From Melastoma dodecandrum (taxonomy: Eukaryota; Streptophyta; Magnoliopsida; Myrtales; Melastomataceae), in NCBI GenBank assembly GCA_029817715.1, contig JARUPY010000539.1, positions 6,857,501 through 6,921,500 of the forward strand: a stretch of 64,000 nt of DNA, in the 5' to 3' direction. The translations under genes were made by a program, and so were the position numbers. The notes beneath the pieces were generated by a model. That model did not search any database. It had not been told where the DNA came from and saw only the letters and a program-made list of their open reading frames with translations. How positions within the stretch are numbered: the stretch's first letter is position 1; every line of letters starts with the position of its first letter. Positions 47,401 to 57,040 of this stretch are shown piece after piece.

Positions 47401-48387
47401 TTTGTTCTTCATTGTGATAGGTGCCAAAGAACAGGGAACATATCACGGAGAAACGAAATGCCCCTGCAGAACTTCCTCGAGGTTGAACTTTTTGATGTTT
47501 GGGGCATCGACTTCATGGGACCCTTCATCCCATCGAACGGTAACAAGTACATCCTCGTAGCAGTAGATTACGTTTCAAAGTGGGTGGAAGCAATTGCTTC
47601 CCCCACTAATGAGGCTAAAGTGGTTGTCAAGTTTGTGCAGAAACATATTTTCACTAGGTTCGGTGTTCCACGCGCTATCATTAGCGACGAAGGTACACAC
47701 TTCATCAACAGTCAGTTTAATGCACTTTTAAGCAAATATGGCGTGAAGCACAAGGTGGCCACGGCATATCACCCACAGACCAGCGGACAGGCGGAAGTTT
47801 CCAACCGTGAAGTGAAGCGCATCCTTGAGAAATCGGTAAGTACAACACGAAAGGATTGGTCGTTAAAACTTGACGATGCTTTGTGGGCGTACAGGACAGC
47901 GTACAAAACACCGATCGGGATGTCTCCATACCGACTCGTCTTTGGCAAGGCTTGTCACCTCCCAGTGGAACTCGAGCACAAGGCATACTGGGTACTAAAG
48001 CACCTGAATTTCGACGCAATCCGATCAGGTGAGGCTCGCCTTTTGCAGATGAACGAGTTGGAGGAGCTTCGTCATCGGGCATACGAGAATGCATCTATCT
48101 ACAAGGAGAAGACGAAAAAATGGCATGATAACCGCATCATTAACAGGACATTTGTGCCAGGTGAGTATGTACTACTTTTCAACTCACGTTTGCGGTTATT
48201 TCCAGGCAAATTGAAGTCGAGAAGGTCCGGACCGTTCAAAGTGGTCAGAACGTTTCCTCATGGCGCTGTAGAGTTGCAGTCGAATGATTCGGAGACCACA
48301 TTCAAGGTCAACGGCCAACGCCTCAAACACTATCATGGAGAGCCACTTGAGCGAGGAACTACATCCACGCGACTCCAAGACGCGTAA
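44380..48387 (+). pseudogene. E3 pol: protease, RT, RNase H, integrase (2 stops)
   Basis: A single frame to the stop at 48387, interrupted by TAG at 44635 (from CAG, in PFPQRARK) and TAA at 46738 (in the RNase H, where sister copies read IYYASKTLD). Protease: [46 protein letters not shown]. RNase [10 protein letters not shown] and [10 protein letters not shown]. Integrase: [10 protein letters not shown] with CDRCQR, and D, D, E in [17 protein letters not shown] and [10 protein letters not shown]. Except for RYR-to-RKP-type changes in the RT (KPNKA for KLNAA), motifs are intact. Two nonsense changes and the gag-pol frameshift prevent a full product. Confidence 0.94.
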
Positions 48388-48450
48388 AATCGTGCGAAAG
48401 TCGAGCCATCGACTCTAACCAGGGCGCTTCTTGGGAGGCAACCCAAGTCT
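48388..48450 (+). other. conserved post-pol hairpin of E3
   Basis: CTTGGG-AGGCAA-CCCAAG at 48430-48447, identical in stem and loop to E1. It starts about 43 nt after the pol stop. Confidence 0.75.
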
Positions 48451-48559
48451 TTTCATTTTATTCCCGATATTTAGTTATTTTTAATCGTTTATTTGTTTCA
48501 GTAGATCAAGAAGCATGTCCATGAAAGAGACAGATAAAGAAAATGAGGTAGCATCCACA

Positions 48560-48700
48560 GTAAGTCTCGTAGCTGCGAGGACACCTCCCGCAGCTGCGGA
48601 AGAGGCATACACAATCCCTTCCCAGAGAGTTACGCAGCTGCGACGGATTCTCTCGCAGCTGCGGAGGGATGTCTCGCAGCTGCGAGAGGACGAAATTTCA
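48560..48700 (+). repeat. GCAGCTGCGG-type array of E3
   Basis: Five or more copies of CGCAGCTGCG or CGTAGCTGCG with spacing of 20-45 bp, some preceded by CAGAGAGTTA or CTCTCG. The same motif is present in the E3 LTRs. The palindromic GCAGCTGC core is shared with E1. Confidence 0.8.
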
Positions 48701-49056
48701 GACAATTAAAAGGGGGCGAACCTAAACCCTAATTCATTTCTCCCACATTTCTCAGGACGCAGCTGCGGCGGCTACTCCTCTCCACTCGCCGGCTACTCAC
48801 GCATCGACCTTCGACGCCCGCCTCCTCTCCTGTGCGACCACCCGCTGCAGATCCGCTCTCTGGTGAGTACACCCGCCAACCACCCAACCAACCTCGCCGC
48901 CACATTCCTGCCGTTGGTCGACCACACTCTCCCATAGCGGCGATAATCAGGAAAGTTCCCCATCCCTTAGTCCTATCGGTGATTTGTGTGCGGCCACTTC
49001 GTTGTTCACCCGGAGATCCAATAGTTGTCTTAGTTCTTAGAATAGCGTGATTAGCG

Positions 49057-50190
49057 ATGGCGCCTAAGCAACGCACTACGACCGGTGCCTCTAGTTCTAG
49101 ACAAAGGAAAGGAAAGGATAAGGCCGTAGTGAATGAATCGTCGGCGGCGTACCAACGGTCCATGAAACGACCGCTGATCGCTGAGCGGGTATTCGATACC
49201 ACGCATCCCAATTTGGTTGAATACCGGGCGCGTTTAGAACGTCTGGGGTGGCTTCGGTTCAGTACAACGACAAAGCGGGCCGTCGTCCCGTTGGTCAGGG
49301 AGTTTTATGCAAACGTGCATACCCTAGACAAGGATAGGCAGAGTATTCGAGTTCGGGACAGGGAGGTTAAGTTTGGTGCATCAGTGATTTCCACATTTTA
49401 TGGCCTCCCTGTTTACAACACTGAGGCATATTTCGATTATCTTAATAACCGTTTTGATAGTAACACAGTTATTGAGCGAATTGCTAAGCCAGGATCCCAG
49501 TGGACATTGACAAGGAGTCGGGACCCCCTCAGACTTCACGGCAGCGATTTGACCACCGAAGCACGCATGTGGGCCTTATTTGTAGCTGCCCGGCTCATAC
49601 CTAGCAAGAACACGAGCGAGATCACCAGGGATCGAGCGGCGCTCATCTTCTGTATCATGGAAGAGATGCCTATTGATGTGGGCAGGCTGCTGAATTGGAT
49701 GATCCACCGCTGATTGGACGACGCACGAGGTTTGTGTTCCCTTGTCTCATTTCTGAGTTGTGTGTCAAGGCAGGTGTGCAGTTTGACAGAACGGAGGAGC
49801 TTTGTCCCCCGGGCCAGCCTCTAGACCACCAATCGCTGGACAAGATTGGCACAAGGCAGGGAGGCGTCTCTCGCCCTCGTCCAGCCGCTGCGAGTGTCAT
49901 GCCCTCCGAGCAAGAACGGTGGGCCCAGATGCAGGAGTTCATGCAGCAAACCAGGGAAGCTCAGCAGCAAGCTCGAGCCTTCTAGCAATACACCATGGGC
50001 TTCATCCGACATCGGATGGAGTACAACCGCCAGGCCGCGCCATCCTTTGGAGTCGACTTCAACGCGCTGTATCAACCAGTCTACCACCCACCGGGATGGG
50101 ATCGACCCATGGGATGGAGTGATGCTACTATGGACGATGCAGAAACCAGCCCGGCAGATGGATGAGGATGTTGACTCCGACTCGGAGTCC
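49057..50190 (+). pseudogene. E3 third ORF, plant-transposon-domain protein (broken)
   Basis: ATG at 49057 (MAPKQRTTTG) opens 218 codons with VPLVREFYANVH, VRDREVKFGASVISTFYGLP and ITRDRAALIFCIMEEMPIDV, the same domain as E2's 19842-20921. The frame shifts near 49700 and homology continues (FVFPCLISELCVKAGVQ) until a TAG at 49983; further residues read on in the same frame towards 50165. Basic N-terminus, no signal peptide or membrane span. Function unknown. Confidence 0.75.
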
Positions 50191-51348
50191 GATTAGCCTA
50201 CCATCCGGGAGAAGATCCTGAGTTCAACCGGACATGTGCCAGGTTGTGTCTCTCTTAGCTTTACTTTCATCTATCTCATGCACTGTTGGAGATACAGCTT
50301 GCCACGAGGTCGTGTCAGGATTTAGGTTTGGGGGTGACGTTATCCTTGTGATTTTTTTTTTGTTATTTCTGTCAGCTTGATCATGTTTCTGAGTCTATCT
50401 TTCGTTTTTTGTTGTTTTCTTTGAGTCGATGCCCCTCAGTTAAACCTTAGGATTTCGAATTAGAAGAGTCGGACTCTAGGAGGATGATTTAGGGTCGCAC
50501 ATTTAAGGCGGAGGAGGAATTAGTTCTAGTAAGCATGCCTAATTTCTTGGAAAGAATAATCTATGTTGTTCCTGATAGGAAGCTAACTAAGCAGCGTCAG
50601 CTCTACAGTCTCTTTAAAAGCATAGTCATTAAGGAAAAGTATAGGCACTCGAATCATCTTTTGGAGACGAAATTCAGGTTAGAATGTGAAAAAGAGAAAG
50701 AGCAAGAAAAGAAAACGGTTGCCAAGGTTCTGAGCACCACTGTTCAAGCTAGAAAAGAGTAAAGAAAAGAAAAAAAAGTAAAAGAGAGAAAGAACAAAAT
50801 CGATTTTGAGCTTGAATATGTGCTTGTGGTGTTAGTCTTCCTTGCGGCTCGAGTTCTCGTCCGAGGGGTGCTTTATCACCTAGTGCCTTGGTCCGTATGG
50901 ACCGGGAGTCACTGACTGAGAACTCGTTACACGAGCGTTTGCGGGAATTGATGAGCATTTAGAATCGTGTAACTAAATGAAAAGAGAAAAATGAGATGAA
51001 AAGAAAGACCTCGAATTAGTTGAGAAGGTGGGGAGAGTTGAGTCTAGAAAAGTACTTGATGGCTATGAAAGATTTGAGAATGTGGGGTTGACAACGCGAA
51101 GTGTGCAAATTGAGGGAACAAGTTTTATAAGAACAAAAAAAAAATCGTGCATGCTAGCTTTGAACGAAGTCTACCTCTAAAATAGGTGTGCGTCCTTAGC
51201 TGAGATTCATTAACGACAATCCAAGTTCGGAAGACTTGGGTGAGACTGGGGAGTATCAAGTGTGATGTTTTTGTTTTGCTTATTTACATTTTCGTTTTGT
51301 TTTGATTTTGTTTTGCTCGAGGACTAGCAAAAGATAGGTTTGGGGGTG
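50191..51348 (+). other. 3' noncoding region of E3 with two polypurine-like tracts
   Basis: CACG-AGGT-CGTG hairpin (about 50303-50314) precedes a first tract AGGTTTGGGGGTG at 50324-50336. The conserved block at 50811-50976 has CCGAGG...CCTTGG around GGTG/CACC, then hairpin GGTCC-GTAT-GGACC at 50890-50903, then CTCGT...ACGAG. TTGCT...AGCAA and the true polypurine tract lie immediately before the LTR. No convincing coding sequence; the 75-codon ORF at 50535 has no similarity in E1 or E2. Confidence 0.7.
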
Positions 51349-52596
51349 TGATAACTCTACGAAAGTAGAGTTAAATGATCACATTTGTGCCTTGATTTGA
51401 GTTAGTTCCGTCGTTTTAAGTGTTTAGATCTGAGGTTTCGAGTTGAATTGCGTTACCTCACGTCCGTTATTGTTCGTGTAGGAAATTGGAGATGAAATGA
51501 GGAACAACGAAGAGAGGAAGGAAGAGTTGTGAGAAGGAAGCGAGGAGTACTACCACAGAGACTTCCGCAGCTGCGGAAGATTTCCTCGCAGCTGCAGAGA
51601 AGCTGAAGGGAGCGGACCACAGAGATTTACGCAGCTGCGGCCGTCAACCTCGCAGCTGCGGAGGACAAGAAGATCCCCTCCGAATTTTTAGTTTCTTTAT
51701 TTTTATTTAGGTCCTTTAGTTTATTCCATAGTATAAATACTCAAACTTAAGGCTTGCTAGGGTAAAAAAAAGGGGGGGAATTGGCGTTATCTCGTGACAG
51801 GAGATTTGTGCCGGCGAAGAATTGCAAATTCTTTTCCCTTTGCTTTTAGATTTCAATTATGCTTTCATCTTTGTCCTGGTTTTCGTGTTGCATCGCTATG
51901 AACTAATTTCTTTGTTCTAGGACGACGATGGAACCTCGTGTTTTTTCGTAATTGTTGAACCTTTCTTTATTATGATTTGAATTTCCGTTGGTTGTTTATC
52001 CGATTCCGTGTTTAATACGTATTAGCAGCCTGATCAACTGTTGATATTGATTTGATCGCCTAGGGAGACTCGAGAGGGTAGTCTAGGTCAGGTCGGGATT
52101 AGGATAACCTAAGGAACCTTCGAGTTGAGAGACCGGGTTTTAGTGTGAGAGTAGAAATACCGTGCACCTTTGGAAATCAAAGTAGGGTTAAATCGTAAAG
52201 GGCCTCCACTAGTTCTTTGCCTAGACATAGAGTAGAGAATTCGATACATGGGGGCACGTTCCCGGATATCTGAGAGGGTTATGGGGAGAGATTAGCGGCC
52301 TACAGTTAACAACCGATGAAATTCAATAGTAATAAGAAGAGGGGATATGAGAGCTTAAATCACGAGGGGAAATCAGTAGTCCTAGATCTTTCATTCTTAT
52401 TGGTAATTCGATTTACGTTGCTGTTAGTTTAATTTCTCATCACTTGATTTGTTCACTTGACCTTGAATTTAGTTATCGAATTTGACGTTACAAGACTTAA
52501 TTGATACTGTTCTCTGTGGGATCGACCCTTGCTTGCCCTTACTGCTTAGTTTGCGTGAACAAGGATTTATTTTTGTTGCGTTGACGACGCGCATCA
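51349..52596 (+). repeat. 3' LTR of E3
   Basis: 1248 bp, TGATAACTC...CGCGCATCA, followed by ATTAT. It differs from the 5' LTR by about two dozen substitutions and small indels, including 6 extra bases near 52234. Confidence 0.96.
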
Positions 52597-52601
52597 ATTA
52601 T

Positions 52602-52672
52602 ATTAAATAATTTTGAAAATATAAAAATTACTATATTTAGCGATTTAACTAGTGCCCTTCGGGCACTCGTTA
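52602..52672 (+). mobile_element. small inverted-repeat element split by E3, right part
   Basis: Ends in TAACTAGTGCCC...GGGCACTCGTTAA (about 52644-52672), the inverted partner of 41591-41620. Confidence 0.55.
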
Positions 52673-54454
52673 ACAAAATATCATATAAATATATCGAGTC
52701 CCTCATACCCCTAATCTCAACCCTTCTTAAGTTGTCAAGATCACCGCGGTGCATTCCCACCTACTCCCCCGGGAAAACGAAGTAAGTAACTACCGCGAGT
52801 GGCGTTACTTCCCCTCACTAATCCGACTCTCTTAAGCGGGGAATGTACCGTAGTGCCAGTGGATCGACCTCCACTCTCATGTGCAAACAAATCGAAACCA
52901 CATCATAAGCATCATCATCCGCTCAGGTTCATATTTTTCCACTCAGGTCCCAATCGAAAATCACTTAACAATCAAGTCTTTGGTAACGTCAGCCGACACA
53001 AGCAATACCCCTCAGACGCTAGCCCTCAAGGGTTCATCGGAAAAACACCCACTAGACATCGTGAAAAACACTTGTCGTATCACATAATGTTTCAAATCAA
53101 GCGGGCATTTCTATAACCCAACCACAACACAAGACCATCCATTTCACTTTTTTCCCACATCTTAGGATCCCAAACAATGAACTTATCCTCATCCGCGTCC
53201 ATGTAAATTCACATTGAATACTCCTCGAACCAAATAGTACATGGTGGCTTTATCTCCTGGAGCAAGGCATAGTCAGATATAGATGAAACACCATTCAGAT
53301 CACAGTTAAAAACAATAACTCTTCTCTTGGCTAATATTTATGCATTCAACTTTTAAAAAAGGAAACTGGAATTCTTCAGACTGGGGGAATCGTGAGCAAT
53401 CACAATTAGTCGGTTCAGTAGATGCGCTAAGGGAGACACGAAACAAGGTAGGGAACAAAAACTCAATACAACAGAAAGGTTAGCTTGATCCCTCCACATC
53501 ATTCATCCAGTACAACCAACATTACTTCCAACATTCAGTTCATGCAATCGTCAACAAAAAAAAAAAAAAAAGCCAACATTTTCAAGCGTCAATACAACAA
53601 CTGGACGAGAAATCATCCTAAGAACCCACAACGACCTCATCAAAATACAACCAATAAGTTTGCAAAAGAAAATGAGCTACACCCAACAACCTTAGAACCA
53701 ACAGATCAAGATGAACTGTATGGAGGACCCCCTGTACTGGTAGTTGACATTGCGACATGGTGGGAATTTGATGAAGTAACATTTGATATGGAGGCAACCA
53801 CTCAAGCGAACCGTGAAGGTGAACTCGTCGGTATCCTCCAATCGATCAAATGAGGCGACTTGAATTATCGTTGATGTGCCAAATGCCACTGTCAATAACA
53901 AAGAGGTTGATGTCAATGACCCATACTTGGAGCTCGTTAGACTCCTTCAAGGAGCTAAAAATGGGCGATTGACACGGCAAGGACGTAGTTGCTGACGTCT
54001 GGGAGCGACTACATACGTATTAGGCTAGTAGGAAGTGTTTTAGTTAATCATCTAGTTGTTTTTAATTCCAGTATGATGTCTGTTCAAAAAAATTCTAATT
54101 TCAAGTCTATGTTAGGGTTAGCCGAGGATCGGCAATGGGGGATAGCCTTGTGATCTTTTGGCTAGTGTGAACCTTGGTTTTGACATTGAGCTCCATTAAT
54201 GTATCTCTATTTTAACTGATTATCTCCGTTTCAAAAGAAATTATATAAAGATGCTTGGTTTGGATAGGTATTTAGTTGAGCACACTCATCCCTCTCGTTC
54301 CACATTTCAACTTGTCAAAAAAGCACTGAGGCGTATATTGAATGAGCAACGACAAGTGATGATAAAAGAAAGAATTTATTCGATGTTGATTATATCTACA
54401 CGTTTCGGATTTCGAGTATAAGAAGAAAAATGAAAAGATTCAAATATGTTTATA
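52673..54454. other. intergenic region after E3
   Basis: 1.8 kb with scattered ORFs but no recognisable protein. The 122-codon ORF at 53485-53853 is low-complexity at its start and has no family I know. A poly-A run is at 53557-53572. This may be old, unrecognised transposon sequence. Confidence 0.35.
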
Positions 54455-54910
54455 TTTGTTTGAACGACAATTCAAACTCATTATTGACCGAAGACGTAGA
54501 AGGTTTGTTTAAGGCATATTACTGTCAGAGCACAAGATGATGGTCATGCAGACTAGCAACGCTTTCTTCTTTAGAAGCTGTTTGTAGTCCCCTTAGAATT
54601 ATACCTATGTTGTTGGCATTTGCTAGTTATGTAATTATATAAATAGGGCCATTGCGTAATAGGAAAGAACACGACAATTATTCAAAACCCATACGGACAT
54701 TTTGATTGTCTACTTTGCTTTTCTTTTCCTTGTCAGTGCTGTTGTTCTTGTTGACTCAATACATTTGCAAACTCAATTAGCATAAATGGAAGTAACCGTC
54801 CTTTTCACTTTTTTCTCGGTTGTTCTTTCCTTCGTTCTTAGGACGACCGCATTACTTTACGAATCCATCTTTTGCAAGATCGTGCCGTATTTTTCCTTAT
54901 AAACAGAGCC
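54455..54910 (+). repeat. dispersed repeat copy B (LTR-like)
   Basis: Diverged copy of 40387-40830, same orientation. It includes GAAGACGTAGAAGGTT, GATGGTCATGC, TATAAATAGGG and the T-rich TTGCTTTTCTTTTCCTTGTC. Similarity fades on both sides. Confidence 0.5.
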
Positions 54911-55149
54911 AGGAATTCACGTGATCAGGCCCAAATGAGCCTACGTTCACGGACAGGTGTACCTGGTAGTTTCATTATAACGTGCGATATACGTCGGTAC
55001 AAAGATTTAAGCATTACAACTTCATCTAAAGGCTGTCTCGAGAGCACTCGTATAACAGAACTTGGAGGAAAGTTCCCCAGTGAGGTAAGTCGGAAAAAAA
55101 ATTCACGAAATAAGGAAGGCAGTTCCCAAAATTCCTGAAATGCAGCTTC

Positions 55150-55280
55150 GAAGTCGAATTTTTAGAGTTTGACTTCCAAGAAGTCCCCTTAAGGAAGTCA
55201 AACTCTATATGTTCGACATCCCTTTTATTTTATAATTCTTTTTAAAATTTTTGAAAGTCGAATTTATAGAGTACGACTTC
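55150..55280. repeat. palindromic GAAGTCGAAxTxTATAGAGTTxGACTTC repeats, left cluster
   Basis: Three imperfect palindromes of 24-28 bp at 55150-55175, 55194-55217 and 55253-55280. Two more lie beyond the solo LTR (56976-57004, 57014-57040). Before the insertion all five formed one cluster of about 215 bp. Confidence 0.7.
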
Positions 55281-55291
55281 TTTAAGGGGAC

Positions 55292-56965
55292 TGTTACACT
55301 AGGAGGGGGAGTGAATTAATGTTAAAGTCCAATTAAGGATTTTTAACTCCTTTTCAACAGACCCCGTAGCAGAAGAAAGCTTCTGTTACAGAAGCTTGCA
55401 GACAGGCTTCTGTAAGACAGAACGTACGAATGTCATTGCGATTTGATTTGATGGACGCAAGGATATTTATAGTGGTTCGGCAAGCTTTGCCTACATCCAC
55501 TCTCACCCAGAATTTGGATTGTTATCACTAAAATGAAATGTAGTAACGATACAGAAGGTGATGTGCGATCAGCCTTCTATAGCACAAACTAGAAGGTTCT
55601 GCACCAAAGGTAACTATACAGTATAGACCGGAAGGTTTTGCACTAAAAGTGACTCGGTGCACGCATTCACGTGACTAACAAATAGTAACCGGTTGTCGGA
55701 CGATTTCCTCGGCCGGTGTCCTCGCCTGCACAACAACCCGCTGCAACTTCCTTCGAGACTTTTCACTCCGGCGGCGTCTCCACCTACACAGCAACCCGGT
55801 GCGACTTCCATTGGACTTTTCACTCCGGCGGCGCCCCCACCAGCACAGCAACCTGCTGCGACTTCCCATGCGCGATCCCTCGAGACAGCGACTAAGCCGA
55901 CACAAAATCCCCTGCCTAAGGTTCTCCTATGCGGTCCCTCGAGACTACTGCTAAGTAGATACAGAACTCCTGCCCAAGGTTATCCTGCACACACAAAACA
56001 TTACACCACAGAAGTTCGTTAGTCCTTCACCTTCTGTGTTCCTGGGTATCTGCCCTTCTCTCCGGCCCATTGTACGTTGGCCACGCCAGCAACCTGCCGC
56101 ACGCCTCCACCAACGTCTTCTGTAGCCTCAAACCAAGAGTCCCTCGTGGTCCCCAAGTCACTCTCCCAGAAGACTTCACCAACGATGCAGTCTTCTTCAA
56201 CTCACGTCCATCGTGCGTGACTAACAAGACTCAACCAACGAAAAATTACAAGCTCCAACGTATGACAAATGTTTCTAATGTTTCTACACACTTTACAATA
56301 CCACTGAATCACTATTTATACGCAATTACAAAACACTAAGCATAAAAGGTAGAGTTGACTAATATAGCTTCGACACTTAAATGGAAAACGAATAAATCAT
56401 TGATATTAATTCCATTAATAAGCAAATGACGTCTCCCATTGGTAAGTATCCGTTGGGGAAAAAATCTGATTAAAAATAATTTAATTTAATCAAATCCCTT
56501 CGGAGATACTTGCAGAAGGTTACAGATTGCTAATAACCTTTTATGAATGGAAGTAATTAAAAATTAATTTCCACAAGTTATTTTTCAGATTCATTAGTTT
56601 ATTTTGATGAATGACAAATAACACGTTTTCGTTATCCAAAGAAAAATTATTAATGGAAAATAACATTTTTATGATATATATTTAATCATGTAGAACCTTC
56701 CATAATAGATAATTTATTTCCTTCAATTGGAAATATATTATTCTTTTTATTTCTTTGGTAACGAAATCATTTGATTTCGATGAGATAATTATCTTGATCA
56801 ATTTGGATAATTCTCATAGAATATTCACATTTAATTTCGTAATTAATTATTAATTACAAAAATATTTCCTTACAAAAGGTTCTCATCTGGAATATCTTAT
56901 GTAGTATAGATGGTTGACTTCTGTTTCGCAGAAGGTCAATACTCATCATCAAAACCACTTCAACA
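55292..56965 (+). mobile_element. solo-LTR-like insertion, 1.67 kb
   Basis: Starts TGTTACACTAGGAGG and ends CACTTCAACA, flanked by GGGAC at 55287-55291 and 56966-56970. No coding sequence and no second LTR, so a solo LTR is the simplest reading. GTGGTTCGGCAAGC near 55474 followed by CCTACATCCACTC resembles LTRs of Copia SIRE/Maximus-type elements, which is from memory and uncertain. Orientation follows that resemblance. Confidence 0.65.
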
Positions 56966-56975
56966 GGGACTTTCT

Positions 56976-57040
56976 AGAAGTCGAACTCTATAAGTTCAAC
57001 TTTCTTCTTAGACAAAATCGAACTTATATAGTTTGACTTC
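56976..57040. repeat. palindromic repeats, right cluster
   Basis: Two further copies of the GAAGTCGAAC/GTTTGACTTC-type palindrome, at 56976-57004 and 57014-57040. They continue the cluster at 55150-55280 and the solo LTR sits between. Confidence 0.7.

Larger units (their letters stand above)
41713..52596 (+). mobile_element. complete Athila-type Ty3/gypsy element E3
   Basis: 10,884 bp, LTRs 41713-42955 and 51349-52596, flanked by ATTAT. It has a perfect tRNA-Asp primer site and a polypurine tract. The two LTRs differ at roughly two dozen sites, about 98% identity by eye, so it is the youngest of the three Athila-type copies. Coding lesions in gag-pol are few: one frameshift near 44375, TAG at 44635 and TAA at 46738. 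It sits in a small inverted-repeat element. Confidence 0.96.

Noticed and set aside
53485..53853. 122-codon ORF after E3
   Set aside because: Its start is poly-A-coded lysine, and nothing in it resembles a known family; possible old transposon but not supportable.
55150..55280. CRISPR-like spaced repeats
   Set aside because: Plant nuclear context, irregular spacing, palindromes in both orientations, no cas genes.
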